Below are positions 13,416 to 21,529 of a stretch of DNA of 64,000 bases, piece by piece. The position numbers were made by a program, and so were the translations under genes. Origin of the DNA: Maricaulis sp036231565 (GTDB lineage Bacteria; Pseudomonadota; Alphaproteobacteria; Caulobacterales; Maricaulaceae); assembly GCA_036231565.1 (NCBI GenBank), contig JAZAHA010000018.1, forward strand, positions 27,127 to 91,126. The letters run 5' to 3'. Position 1 is the stretch's first letter. Each line of letters starts with the position of its first letter. The notes under the pieces were generated by a model, which did not search any database, had not been told where the DNA came from, and worked only from the letters and a program-made list of their open reading frames with translations.

Positions 13416-13892
13416 ATGGACAAGTCGGTTGCCGGCTTTTTCGTGATCATGATGGCGCTGGTCGCCCGGCAGGACGATGCACCGCCGGAGGTCCCGGTCG
13501 CGCAGGCCTATCTGTCCGCCTACCAGGCGCAGGACTTCGATGCGCTGGCCGGACTCTATGCCGAGGACGCCGTCTTCGTCGATCCGACCTCCTTCGATGT
13601 CGGCGCAATCACACCGCCGATCGGCTGGCAGGGCCGCGAGGCCATCCTCAGCGGATTGCGTTCGTGGAATGTCGAACGGCTCGAATATGCCGTCGATCGC
13701 AATTATCAGGCGTCCGGACGCACCGTCTTTGACGGCGCGGTCACTGCTGTCTACGCGCTGGAAGACGGGGAACGGCACTACCGCTTTCCCATTGTCACCA
13801 TCGTCACAGTGCAGGACGGCCAGGTCGTCGAGCATCGCGACTATACCGACTATGCCGGCATGGCACAGATCGATCCGGCCGGCGATCACTGA
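13416..13892 (+). CDS. NTF2-like (SnoaL-type) protein, probably exported
   Basis: A 158-residue protein of the nuclear-transport-factor-2-like fold, typically a cone-shaped pocket used for binding or simple isomerase or hydrolase chemistry. The pattern VAQAYLSAYQAQDFDALAGLYAEDAVFVDPTS followed by GREAIL is typical. A short hydrophobic stretch at residues 6-17 may be a signal peptide or anchor. A strong GGGAGG site precedes the ATG. It is the first of two related genes 12 bases apart that interrupt the infB-rbfA neighbourhood on the opposite strand. Substrate unknown. Confidence 0.8.
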   Translation: MDKSVAGFFVIMMALVARQDDAPPEVPVAQAYLSAYQAQDFDALAGLYAEDAVFVDPTSFDVGAITPPIGWQGREAILSGLRSWNVERLEYAVDRNYQASGRTVFDGAVTAVYALEDGERHYRFPIVTIVTVQDGQVVEHRDYTDYAGMAQIDPAGDH

Positions 13893-13904
13893 CGGGGAAT
13901 TTGT

Positions 13905-14408
13905 ATGAGAAAACATACCGTTGCGGCAGCGTTGATGGCGGGCCTGGCCTGGGTGCCCGCGGCCCGGGCGCAGGAGATGAACGAGACCGAGCGCTTCGCC
14001 CGCGCTTACATGGAACACTATTCCGCCGTCGACTGGGATACGATGGAGGGCTATCTGGCCGAGGATGTGGTGTTCGCCGACCCGACCGCGATGGGTCCGG
14101 ACTATGGCGAGGACGGGGCCTTGTACGAGGGCCGCGAGGCGGTCATGGAGGCCCTGCGCAGCTTCAGTGCCAGCTATAATCCCATCGAGCTCGGCTTCGA
14201 GTGGGACACCGTGTTCGAGAGCAATGGCCGCGTTGTCTTCATGGGCCATGTCAACGCGCTCTATCCGGCACGTACAGAGGGGCAGAATTTCCGCTGGCGC
14301 GCCGAACAGGTCACCGTGGTGACCGTCCGCGACGGCGTGGTGATCCGTCATGACGACTACGCCAATTACGCCAACCCGGAACAGGGGCTGATCCCGGCCG
14401 CCGAGTGA
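13905..14408 (+). CDS. Secreted NTF2-like protein, paralogue of the preceding gene
   Basis: A 167-residue exported protein with a clear signal peptide (residues 1-22, ending AARAQ) and one NTF2-like domain: RFARAYMEHYSAVDWDTM, then EDVVFADPTAM and GREAVMEAL. It aligns over its whole length with the previous gene, including the closing HDDYANYAN against HRDYTDYAG, so the pair arose by tandem duplication. Twelve bases separate them, so they form a two-gene operon ending in a strong terminator. A periplasmic role is likely; activity is unknown. Confidence 0.82.
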   Translation: MRKHTVAAALMAGLAWVPAARAQEMNETERFARAYMEHYSAVDWDTMEGYLAEDVVFADPTAMGPDYGEDGALYEGREAVMEALRSFSASYNPIELGFEWDTVFESNGRVVFMGHVNALYPARTEGQNFRWRAEQVTVVTVRDGVVIRHDDYANYANPEQGLIPAAE

Positions 14409-14434
14409 TCCACCGCCCTTATCGCTGAATGCAG

Positions 14435-14467
14435 AAAGGGCGGCCCCTGACGGAGCCGCCCTTTTTT
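14435..14467. terminator. Terminator shared by the NTF2 pair and infB
   Basis: A perfect ten-base stem (AAAGGGCGGC, 14435-14444, with 14455-14464), a ten-base loop and a T6 run on the plus strand. On the minus strand the hairpin is followed by TTTC. It lies between the convergent ends of the NTF2 pair and infB, so it may act in both directions, best on plus. Confidence 0.85.
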
Positions 14468-14492
14468 AATGCCAGCTGTTCGGCCGAACCGG

Positions 14493-17084
14493 TCAGTCCA
14501 GCTTGCGGGCGATCTCGACCACTTCGAAACACTCGATCTGGTCGCCCTTCTGCAGGTCGTCGTAATTCTCGAAGGCCATGCCGCACTCGGTACCGGCACG
14601 AACCTCGGGAACTTCGTCCTTGAAGCGCTTGAGGGTTTTCAGATGGCCCTCGTGCAGCACCGTGTCGTCGCGCAGCAGGCGCACGCCGCAGCCGCGCTTC
14701 ACCACGCCTTCGGTCACGCGGCAACCGGCGACCTTGCCGACCTTGGTGATGTTGAACACTTCCAGGATCTCGGCATAACCGATGAAGTTCTCGCGCTTCT
14801 CCGGCGCCAGCATGCCTTCCATCGTGTTCTTCACGTCGTCCAGCACGTCGTAGATGACCGAGTAGTAGCGGATCTCGACACCTTCACGCTCGGCCAGCTC
14901 GCGGGCCTGCTTGTTGGCACGGACGTTGAAGGCGAAGACCGGCGCACCGGACGACTTGGCCAGGAGCACGTCGCTCTCGTTCACACCGCCCGGGGCAGCG
15001 TGGACGACACGGGCCCGGACCTCGTCATTGCCCAGCTTCTCGAGCGACTGCTTGATCGCCTCGGCCGAGCCCTGCACATCCGCCTTCACCAGCAGCGGCA
15101 TTTCCTGGGTCTTGTCCTGCTTCAGGCGCGCCATCATCTGCTCGAGCGAGGCTCCGCCACCGCTGATCGCACCGGCCGCCTGACGCTCCTTGCGCTGGCG
15201 GTAATCGGCGATCTCGCGAGCCCGGGCCTCGTTCTCGACAACGGCGAAGACCTCGCCCGGTTCCGGCGCCCCGTCGAGGCCGAGAATCTCGGCCGGCACG
15301 GACGGTTCGGCGGAATCGAGCTGCTGGCCACGCTCATTGACCAGGGCACGCACACGGCCCCATTGCGCGCCGGCAACGACGATATCGCCCCGTTTCAGCG
15401 TACCGCGGCGCACCAGCACCGTGGCGACCGGACCGCGACCCTTGTCGACCTGGCTTTCGATGACCACGCCTTCGGCCGCGCGGTCGGGATTGGCCTTCAG
15501 ATCGAGCAGTTCGGCCTGCAGATTGATCGCCTCGGTCAGCTCGTCGAGACCTTCGCGCTTCTTGGCCGAGACATTCACCGACTGCACGTCACCGGACATC
15601 GCTTCCACGACGATCTCGTGCTGCAGCAGGTCGGTGAGGACCTTTTGCGGATTGGCATCCGGCTTGTCGCACTTGTTGACCGCCACGATGATCGGCGTAC
15701 CCGCCGCCTTGGCGTGATTGATCGCCTCGATGGTCTGCGGCTTGACGCTGTCATCGGCCGCCACGACCAGGATCACGATATCGGTCGCCTCGGCACCGCG
15801 CGAGCGCATGGCCGAGAAGGCCGCGTGGCCCGGCGTGTCGAGGAAGGTGATCTTCTCGCCGCCCTTCAGCTGTACCTGGTAGGCACCGATATGCTGGGTG
15901 ATGCCACCCGCCTCGCCGGCGGCCACATCGGTGGCCCGAAGCGCGTCGAGCAGCGAGGTCTTGCCGTGGTCGACATGGCCCATGACGGCGATGACCGGCG
16001 CACGGGAGACCTGGCTTTCTTCCGGATCGTCCTCGGCGATGAAGCCCTCTTCCACATCGGACTCGGAGACGCGCTTCACGGTGTGGCCGAATTCCTCGAC
16101 CACCAGCTCGGCAGTGTCGGCATCGAGCACGTCGTTCACGCGGACCATCTGGCCCTGCTTCATCAGGTATTTGACGACGTCGACAGCGCGTTCCGCCATA
16201 CGGTTGGCCAGGTCGGACACCGTGATGGCTTCCGGGATGACCACATCGCGGGCAATCTTGTCACGGCCTGTGCCGGTATCCTGGCGGCGCTGCTTTTCGC
16301 GCTCGCGGGCCCGGCGCACCGAGGCGAGCGAACGCTGCCGCTCCTCGTCGCCATCGACGATATTCTGGATCGTCAGCTTGCCGCGGCGGCGATTGTCGGT
16401 CTTGGCACGGGCCGGCTGGGCCTTGGCCGGGCCGGGTCCGGCACTGCCCTTGCGCTTGACGCGGCCGCCCATGGCCTCGAGCGCCGATGCGGCGTCCTCG
16501 CCGTCATCGCGGCGGTCACGGCGCGGCTCGTCCTTGTCCTTGGCCGGTGCAACCTTGCGGCGCGGCTCGTCATCGCCGCGCGGCGCATCCTGGGCCGCTG
16601 CCAGATTGGCCGCCTCTTCTTCCGCCTTGCGACGCGCTTCGTCCGCTGCCTTGCGACGGGCCTCTTCCTCGGCCTCGCGCGCTTCGCGTTCCTCGCGCTC
16701 GCGCTGCTCCTCGAGGTGACGCTGTTCGTCCGCGGCGCGCTGGGCGCGCTCCTCGGCCTCTTTTTTCTTCAGCGCTTCGCGGTCAGCCGCCTCGGCCCGG
16801 GCCCGGGCGATGGCGCGCTGACGGGCGACCAGTTCCTCTTCGGACAGGCCGAGCTGGCGCGCCTTGGCCGCAAGCGCACTTTCGCCGCCCTTGGCCGCGC
16901 CGCCGGCACCCTTGCCGGTTCCCGGAGCTCCGTCCTTGCCCGGTGTCGCCACGCGCTTGCGCTTCTTCTCGACCACCACAGCCTTGGAGCGTCCGCGCGC
17001 AAAACTCTGCTGCACGGTGCCGGAGCCGGATCGTTTCAAAGACAGCGGCCGGCGGCCGGACTTGTTGTCGTCTGCGTCGCTCAT
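14493..17084 (-). CDS. infB: Translation initiation factor IF-2
   Basis: GTPase that brings fMet-tRNA to the 30S subunit and promotes subunit joining. The 863-residue protein has a long charged, low-complexity N-terminal region (about 70-170), an IF2_N domain near 275-325, a GTP-binding domain with GHVDHGKT (369-376), DTPGHAAF and NKCD, and the beta-barrel and C-terminal fMet-tRNA-binding domains. The ATG at 17084 with GGAAGG upstream and the SLK start fit better than the in-frame ATG at 17150. It ends the rimP-nusA-ylxR-infB operon at a terminator. Confidence 0.98.
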   Translation of the reverse strand: MSDADDNKSGRRPLSLKRSGSGTVQQSFARGRSKAVVVEKKRKRVATPGKDGAPGTGKGAGGAAKGGESALAAKARQLGLSEEELVARQRAIARARAEAADREALKKKEAEERAQRAADEQRHLEEQREREEREAREAEEEARRKAADEARRKAEEEAANLAAAQDAPRGDDEPRRKVAPAKDKDEPRRDRRDDGEDAASALEAMGGRVKRKGSAGPGPAKAQPARAKTDNRRRGKLTIQNIVDGDEERQRSLASVRRAREREKQRRQDTGTGRDKIARDVVIPEAITVSDLANRMAERAVDVVKYLMKQGQMVRVNDVLDADTAELVVEEFGHTVKRVSESDVEEGFIAEDDPEESQVSRAPVIAVMGHVDHGKTSLLDALRATDVAAGEAGGITQHIGAYQVQLKGGEKITFLDTPGHAAFSAMRSRGAEATDIVILVVAADDSVKPQTIEAINHAKAAGTPIIVAVNKCDKPDANPQKVLTDLLQHEIVVEAMSGDVQSVNVSAKKREGLDELTEAINLQAELLDLKANPDRAAEGVVIESQVDKGRGPVATVLVRRGTLKRGDIVVAGAQWGRVRALVNERGQQLDSAEPSVPAEILGLDGAPEPGEVFAVVENEARAREIADYRQRKERQAAGAISGGGASLEQMMARLKQDKTQEMPLLVKADVQGSAEAIKQSLEKLGNDEVRARVVHAAPGGVNESDVLLAKSSGAPVFAFNVRANKQARELAEREGVEIRYYSVIYDVLDDVKNTMEGMLAPEKRENFIGYAEILEVFNITKVGKVAGCRVTEGVVKRGCGVRLLRDDTVLHEGHLKTLKRFKDEVPEVRAGTECGMAFENYDDLQKGDQIECFEVVEIARKLD

Positions 17085-17226
17085 GCGAGCCTTCCAAATC
17101 GGCTTTCGTTCCACGTTCCGCCCCGGTAGCCGAATGCCGGTGCGGCGCACTGTTCAAACCTGCTCGTCCGGTCTGAAGGCTCGCTAAACTAGCCAGCTCC
17201 GGCCCGGACGCAACCGCGAAGGCGGT

Positions 17227-17862
17227 TCATTTCGCATCTGCCGCAAGACCCGCCCCGTGCGGGTCGAGCGGCCGGAAGCCCGCAAGCTTCCGCATCACCG
17301 CCGAAAAGGCCCGCGCCTGCGGTCCCTCCGACAGGGAGGCATGGACCACCGGACCGCGCCCCAGCGCCTGCCCGATGACTTCCGCCTCGAAACATCCCGC
17401 AACCGGGATATCGCCCCAGGCTGCGCGTGCCAGCCGGTCGAGTTTCGACCGGCCATCCGCCGCCCCGTCCGACGCCTCGATGCGCCAGGCCGGGCGGGCG
17501 GCCTTGAGGGCGAGACGCACCGCGTCCTGCCCCGCTGCAAGCTCGCCGGCCCGGCGCGCCAGACCCATCAGGTTCAGCGCACGCTCGGCCAGAAGCCGTT
17601 CAATCGTCCCGGCGAAATCCTCCGGGACCGAGACCGGACCGCCAAAGGCCCGGTTGAATGCCTTGCGGGCCACCGCCCGCTCCACCGACGCGCGGTCGGC
17701 GGAAACCCAGGCACCGCGGCCCGGGAGTTTCGCGGCCAGGTCGGGCACCACGCTGCCATCCGGCGCGAGGGCGATGCGGACCAGGTCCGCCTCATCCCTC
17801 ACTTCACCGCTGGCGACGCAGCGCCGTTCACGCGCCCGGCCGCTGTCAGGAGACCTAGTCAG
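17227..17862 (-). CDS. YlxR/DUF448 RNA-binding protein fused to an L7Ae-like domain
   Basis: A predicted RNA-binding protein of the nusA operon, 211 residues if translation starts at 17862. The N-terminal YlxR (DUF448) domain shows RRCVASGE and PGRGAWVSADR; the C-terminal half (about 95-190) resembles the L7Ae/YlxQ fold, with NLMGLARRAGELAAGQDAV. There is no ATG, GTG or TTG in a suitable position. The only plausible start is CTG at 17862, overlapping the nusA stop with AAGGAG directly before it; translational coupling is likely. An ATG at 17952 would overlap nusA by 98 bases. Function is probably RNA-related, in ribosome or transcription control. Confidence 0.82.
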   Translation of the reverse strand: MTRSPDSGRARERRCVASGEVRDEADLVRIALAPDGSVVPDLAAKLPGRGAWVSADRASVERAVARKAFNRAFGGPVSVPEDFAGTIERLLAERALNLMGLARRAGELAAGQDAVRLALKAARPAWRIEASDGAADGRSKLDRLARAAWGDIPVAGCFEAEVIGQALGRGPVVHASLSEGPQARAFSAVMRKLAGFRPLDPHGAGLAADAK

Positions 17863-19567
17863 TCTCCTTCTCCTCTTCGGCCGCCTCGTCGAGATCGAGG
17901 CCCAGGGCCTCGGCCTCGGCTTCCAGAGCCGCGAGGTCCATGTTCTCGACATCGAACACGCCCTCGTCCCCGTCGTCAGCCTCGACCTCTTCGGCTTCCG
18001 GCTGCGGCAGGTCTTCTTCAGAAATCCAGCCGGCCGCGACGCGGGCGCGCATGATCATCATCTCGGCATCGTCGGCAGACAGGTTGAAGTCTTCCAGGAT
18101 GCCCGGCTCGCGCACGCGCTCACCATTGCGGTTTTCGAACCAGCCCCGCAGATCGTCGGTGACCAGGCCGGCCAGATCGTCGACCGTCTTGACGTCGTTC
18201 TCGCCGAACTTCACGGCCATCGCCAGCTCGACGCCCTCGATCTCGAGCACGCCGTCCTCGACGCCCAGCTCCTTGCGCTTGGCGTCCTGCTCGGCCGCCA
18301 GGCGGTCCAGATAGTCGCGGGCGCGGGCCTGGATTTCCTCGGCGGTGTCCTCGTCGAAGCCTTCGATCACGGCGATCTCGCCGAGGTCGACATAGGCGAT
18401 TTCCTCGACGTCCGAGAAACCTTCCGTAGCCAGAAGTTGGGCAATGACCTCATCGACATCAAGGGCCGCGATGAAGAGCTGGGTCCGCTCGGCGAATTCC
18501 TTCTGGCGGCGTTCGGACTCTTCTTCCTCGGTGAGGATGTCGATCGACCAGCCCGTCAGCTGCGAGGCCAGGCGGACATTCTGGCCGCGGCGGCCGATGG
18601 CGAGCGAAAGCTGCTCGTCCGGCACCACGACCTCGATGCGCTGGTCTTCCTCGTCGAGCACGACCTTGGCGACTTCCGCCGGCTGCAGGGCGTTGACGAT
18701 GAAGGTGGCCGGATCGTCGGACCACGGGATGATGTCGATCTTCTCGCCGGCGAGTTCGGACACCACGGCCTGCACGCGCGAACCGCGCATACCGACACAG
18801 GCGCCGACCGGGTCGATCGAGCCGTCATTGGAGATCACCGCGATCTTGGCGCGCGAACCCGGGTCGCGGGCGACCGACGGGATCTCGATAATGCCTTCGT
18901 AGACTTCCGGCACTTCCTGGGCGAACAGGGCAGCCATGAAGTCCGGATGCGCCCGCGACAGGAAGATCTGCGGACCGCGGACCTCTTCGCGCACATCGTA
19001 GATGTAGGCGCGCACGCGCTCATTGTTCTGCAGGTTTTCGCGCGGAATGCCGTCGGCGCGGCGGATAATGCCTTCGGCGCGGCCCAGATCGATGATCACA
19101 TTGCCGTATTCGACGCGCTTGACGATGCCGGAGACGATTTCGCCGACACGGTCCTTGTATTCCTCGAACTGGCGCTGGCGCTCGGCTTCACGCACTTTCT
19201 GCGTGATGACCTGCTTGGCGGTCTGCGAGGCGACGCGGCCGAACTCGATCGGCGGCAGCTCGTCGGAGAAGACGGTACCGATTTCAGCGGTCTTGTCGAT
19301 CTTCTGCGCGTCGGCGAGCGTAAGCTCCTGGCTTTCGTTCTCGACCTCTTCGACGACCGTCATGTTGCGGGTCAGCGACAGCTCGCCCGTCTTCGGGTCG
19401 ATCTTGGCGCGGATGTCGTTCTCGGCACCGTAGCGCGAGCGCGCAGCCTTCTGGATCGCTTCCTCGATGGCCTCGATGACGATGCTTTCGTCGATCGATT
19501 TCTCGGCAGCGACCGCACGGGCGATCTGCAGCAGCTCGAGCCGGTTGGCGCTAACACCAATGCTCAT
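17855..19567 (-). CDS. nusA: Transcription termination/antitermination factor NusA
   Basis: RNA-polymerase-associated elongation factor that affects pausing, termination and antitermination. The 570 residues contain the NusA N-terminal domain (MSIGVSANRLELLQIARAVA onward), an S1 domain (around 140-200), two KH domains (near 205-350, with RGSRVQAVVSELAGEKID) and C-terminal helix-hairpin-helix repeats ending in an acidic tail. The ATG at 19567 has AAGGGA upstream; the in-frame ATG at 19630 would overlap rimP. It follows rimP by 31 bases and overlaps the start of the ylxR gene. Confidence 0.98.
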   Translation of the reverse strand: MSIGVSANRLELLQIARAVAAEKSIDESIVIEAIEEAIQKAARSRYGAENDIRAKIDPKTGELSLTRNMTVVEEVENESQELTLADAQKIDKTAEIGTVFSDELPPIEFGRVASQTAKQVITQKVREAERQRQFEEYKDRVGEIVSGIVKRVEYGNVIIDLGRAEGIIRRADGIPRENLQNNERVRAYIYDVREEVRGPQIFLSRAHPDFMAALFAQEVPEVYEGIIEIPSVARDPGSRAKIAVISNDGSIDPVGACVGMRGSRVQAVVSELAGEKIDIIPWSDDPATFIVNALQPAEVAKVVLDEEDQRIEVVVPDEQLSLAIGRRGQNVRLASQLTGWSIDILTEEEESERRQKEFAERTQLFIAALDVDEVIAQLLATEGFSDVEEIAYVDLGEIAVIEGFDEDTAEEIQARARDYLDRLAAEQDAKRKELGVEDGVLEIEGVELAMAVKFGENDVKTVDDLAGLVTDDLRGWFENRNGERVREPGILEDFNLSADDAEMMIMRARVAAGWISEEDLPQPEAEEVEADDGDEGVFDVENMDLAALEAEAEALGLDLDEAAEEEKETD

Positions 19568-19598
19568 CGGGCAATCCCTTTTGCCGTAAACAGCGACA

Positions 19599-20138
19599 TC
19601 ATTCGTCTCCTTCAGTCTGCGCAGGCGCATTGCCGCCGCGCGCTTTCAAATCCGCCTCGATCAAGGCGTCCGTGAGTACAAGTTTGGCATCCGCGATCCA
19701 GTCGAACGGGATCAGCGCCGTGTCCTCTTCGCCGTCCATGTCGAGGAGGACATTGCCGTCCTCGACACCGGCCAGCATGCCGCGGAAGCGCTTGCGGCCT
19801 TCCACCATGCGGTCCAGCTCGATCTTGGCCTCGTATTCCTCCCAGCGCGCGAAATGCGCCAGCGTGGTCAGCGGCCGGTCGATACCCGGAGAGGATATCT
19901 CAAGATCGTATTCTCCGGAAACGGGATCCTCGACCTCGAACACGTCGGACAGGGCGCGCGACAGGCGTGCGCAATCGTCGACATCCACCCCGGTGCCGTC
20001 CAGCCGGTCGGTCATGATCTGAAGGCGCGGCTTCTTGCCGGACATGACGCGCACGCGCACGATTTCCAGGCCGAGCCCGGCAGCCACCGGATCGGCGAGG
20101 GCGAGAATGCGGGTGTCCTGCGGGGTCTTGGTCTTCAA
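19599..20138 (-). CDS. rimP: Ribosome maturation factor RimP
   Basis: Assembly factor for the 30S subunit, 179 residues. The order is typical: an N-terminal domain with RVRVMSGKKPRLQIMTDR, the central DVDDCARLSRALSDVFE, the signature YDLEISSPGIDRPL, and a C-terminal SH3-like domain. The start is assigned to TTG at 20138 because the result begins MKTKTPQD, GGAG lies 11 bases upstream, and no ATG or GTG gives a normal length. A terminator-like hairpin ends only 21 bases before this start. First gene of the rimP-nusA-ylxR-infB operon. Confidence 0.93.
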   Translation of the reverse strand: MKTKTPQDTRILALADPVAAGLGLEIVRVRVMSGKKPRLQIMTDRLDGTGVDVDDCARLSRALSDVFEVEDPVSGEYDLEISSPGIDRPLTTLAHFARWEEYEAKIELDRMVEGRKRFRGMLAGVEDGNVLLDMDGEEDTALIPFDWIADAKLVLTDALIEADLKARGGNAPAQTEGDE

Positions 20139-20159
20139 GGGACCCGTGTCTCCATCAAC

Positions 20160-20189
20160 AAAAAGAGCGGCCGCCGGAAGCGACCGCTC
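20160..20189 (-). terminator. Terminator/attenuator hairpin in the rimP leader
   Basis: Read on the minus strand, GAGCGGTCGC and GCGGCCGCTC pair over ten bases (one T-G wobble) around the loop TTCCG, followed by TTTTTGTT. It lies after the predicted rimP promoter and ends 21 bases before the TTG start. It could end trmB transcripts, attenuate the rimP operon, or both. Confidence 0.7.
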
Positions 20190-20228
20190 GAAAGCATCAT
20201 CCGATGCGATCGAACATGTAATGGGCAC

Positions 20229-20257
20229 CTTATACGCCCGAAGGGGCGATGATGCAA
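20229..20257 (-). promoter_or_regulatory. Promoter of the rimP-nusA-ylxR-infB operon
   Basis: On the minus strand, TTGCAT (20257-20252) and TATAAG (20234-20229) are separated by exactly 17 bases, close to the sigma-70 consensus. The spacer holds a CGCCC/GGGCG hairpin. The predicted transcript starts about 80 bases before the rimP TTG and carries the attenuator-like hairpin. The first in-frame codons, from an ATG at 20217, would read MFDRIG then stop. Confidence 0.65.
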
Positions 20258-20265
20258 GATGAGCG

Positions 20266-20955
20266 TCAGGTGCGCACGAAATCCATAAACACCGGCGCGC
20301 AGTCGCCCAGGCCCTTGGTCTCGTAGCGGGTGGTGATGTGGTCGGCGGGGGCGATGCGCCAGTCGTCGGCTTTTGAAGCCTGCCAGACAAAGCGGTCATC
20401 CTGCCGGAATTCGCTCATGCAGTGGTCGGCATAGGATTTGACGTCCGTGGCGATGCGCAGCTGTCCGCCGGGCTTCAACAGCCGGGCGAAGGCGTCGCGC
20501 GTGGCCTGCTGCACGAAACGGCGCTTGGCGTGGCGCTTCTTGTGCCAGGGATCCGGGAACAGCAGGAAAATCCGGTCGAGACTGGCATCGGCAAAGCGCG
20601 GCAGCAGTTCGCGCGCATCGGCACGGGCCAGGCGGACATTCTCCAGCCCCTGCTCGTCGATATAGGTCAGCGCCTTGGCGACGCCGTTGAGAAAGGGTTC
20701 GATGCCGATGAAGCCGGTGTCCGGCGCACGCGCGGCCTGGGCCGCGAGATGCTCGCCGCCGCCGAAGCCGATCTCCAGCACCTGCCGGCGGCACTGAGGC
20801 AACAGCTCACCCGCGTTCACCGGCCCGCTCTCAGGCAGACCGATGCGCGGCAGGAGGTCGTCGACCAGCCCCTGCTGGCGCGCCGAGAGCGGCTTGCCCT
20901 GGGCACGGCCATACAGGCGGAATTCCGGTGCGTCCGGTTTCGGGGTCTTGCTCAT
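20266..20955 (-). CDS. trmB: tRNA (guanine-N7-)-methyltransferase TrmB
   Basis: SAM-dependent methylase that makes m7G46 in the variable loop of many tRNAs. The 229-residue Rossmann-fold protein has the SAM site LEIGFGGGEHL, GIEPFLNGVA, the catalytic LLFPDPWHKKRHAKRR and the TDVKSYADH segment. The ATG at 20955 gives MSKTPKPD; its ribosome site is weak, and an ATG at 20991 is the alternative. It lies between the XRE regulator gene and the rimP promoter. In many alphaproteobacteria metK lies just before trmB; it is not present here. Confidence 0.95.
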   Translation of the reverse strand: MSKTPKPDAPEFRLYGRAQGKPLSARQQGLVDDLLPRIGLPESGPVNAGELLPQCRRQVLEIGFGGGEHLAAQAARAPDTGFIGIEPFLNGVAKALTYIDEQGLENVRLARADARELLPRFADASLDRIFLLFPDPWHKKRHAKRRFVQQATRDAFARLLKPGGQLRIATDVKSYADHCMSEFRQDDRFVWQASKADDWRIAPADHITTRYETKGLGDCAPVFMDFVRT

Positions 20956-21015
20956 GCGCGGGCATTTAGCGGTTTTGTGACCGCTTGGCATCCCTCGCGT
21001 CGCAGACCCGCCGTC

Positions 21016-21444
21016 TCAGTGCGCGAGCGCACCTTCATCGGCCTCGCTTGCCAGCGTGCGGACCAGTTCCAGAACACGCCGCCGGACCTTGGAGTCCTGG
21101 ATGCGCGAAAAGGCCTCGGCCAGCGACACACCATCAGCGCTCTGGATGAAGTCGTAGACGACGGGCGTCTGGTCACCTTCCGCCATGCCTGTGGCGGCGG
21201 ATTTCTCGCCCAGCCCCTCGAAAAAGAACTGCACAGGCACGTCCAGTACGCGCGACAACCGGTAGAGCCGGCTGGCGCCGACGCGGTTGGCGCCGCGCTC
21301 GTACTTCTGGACCTGCTGGAAGGTGACACCCAGTTCGTCACCGAGCTTTTCCTGACTCATCTTGACCAGTTGGCGGCGCAACCGGATCCGAGCGCCGACA
21401 TGGACGTCGATCGGGTTGGGTCCTCTGGGATTCGCCTTGGGCAT
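21016..21444 (-). CDS. XRE-family transcriptional regulator
   Basis: A 142-residue DNA-binding protein with one Cro/CI-type helix-turn-helix near residues 17-72 (SQEKLGDELGVTFQQVQKYERG) and a C-terminal region (FIQSADGVSLAEAFSRI, VRRRVLELVRTLA) seen in a widespread alphaproteobacterial group located next to lnt. Targets are not known from sequence. Its promoter region (21445-21529) carries three ATCAC/GTGAT half-sites, which suggest autoregulation. It follows lnt by 85 bases and precedes trmB by 60 on the same strand. Confidence 0.88.
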   Translation of the reverse strand: MPKANPRGPNPIDVHVGARIRLRRQLVKMSQEKLGDELGVTFQQVQKYERGANRVGASRLYRLSRVLDVPVQFFFEGLGEKSAATGMAEGDQTPVVYDFIQSADGVSLAEAFSRIQDSKVRRRVLELVRTLASEADEGALAH

Positions 21445-21493
21445 TCAATTACCTCATTACCGGTTTGCCACCCCGCGGTGCCCCTCCGACGTT

Positions 21494-21522
21494 ATCACAA
21501 CCCTTGCGTGATTTCACATCAC
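21494..21522. promoter_or_regulatory. ATCAC/GTGAT half-sites upstream of the XRE regulator gene
   Basis: Three five-base half-sites: ATCAC at 21494-21498, GTGAT at 21508-21512 and ATCAC at 21518-21522. They form two overlapping inverted repeats with nine- and five-base spacers. They lie about 50-80 bases before the regulator start, where an operator would be expected. Confidence 0.45.
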
Positions 21523-21529
21523 TTTCAGT

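Noticed and set aside
20200..20217. Leader peptide MFDRIG upstream of the rimP attenuator
   Set aside because: It would start only about five bases after the predicted transcript start, has no ribosome site and shows no run of regulatory codons. Mentioned only as a possibility in the finding.
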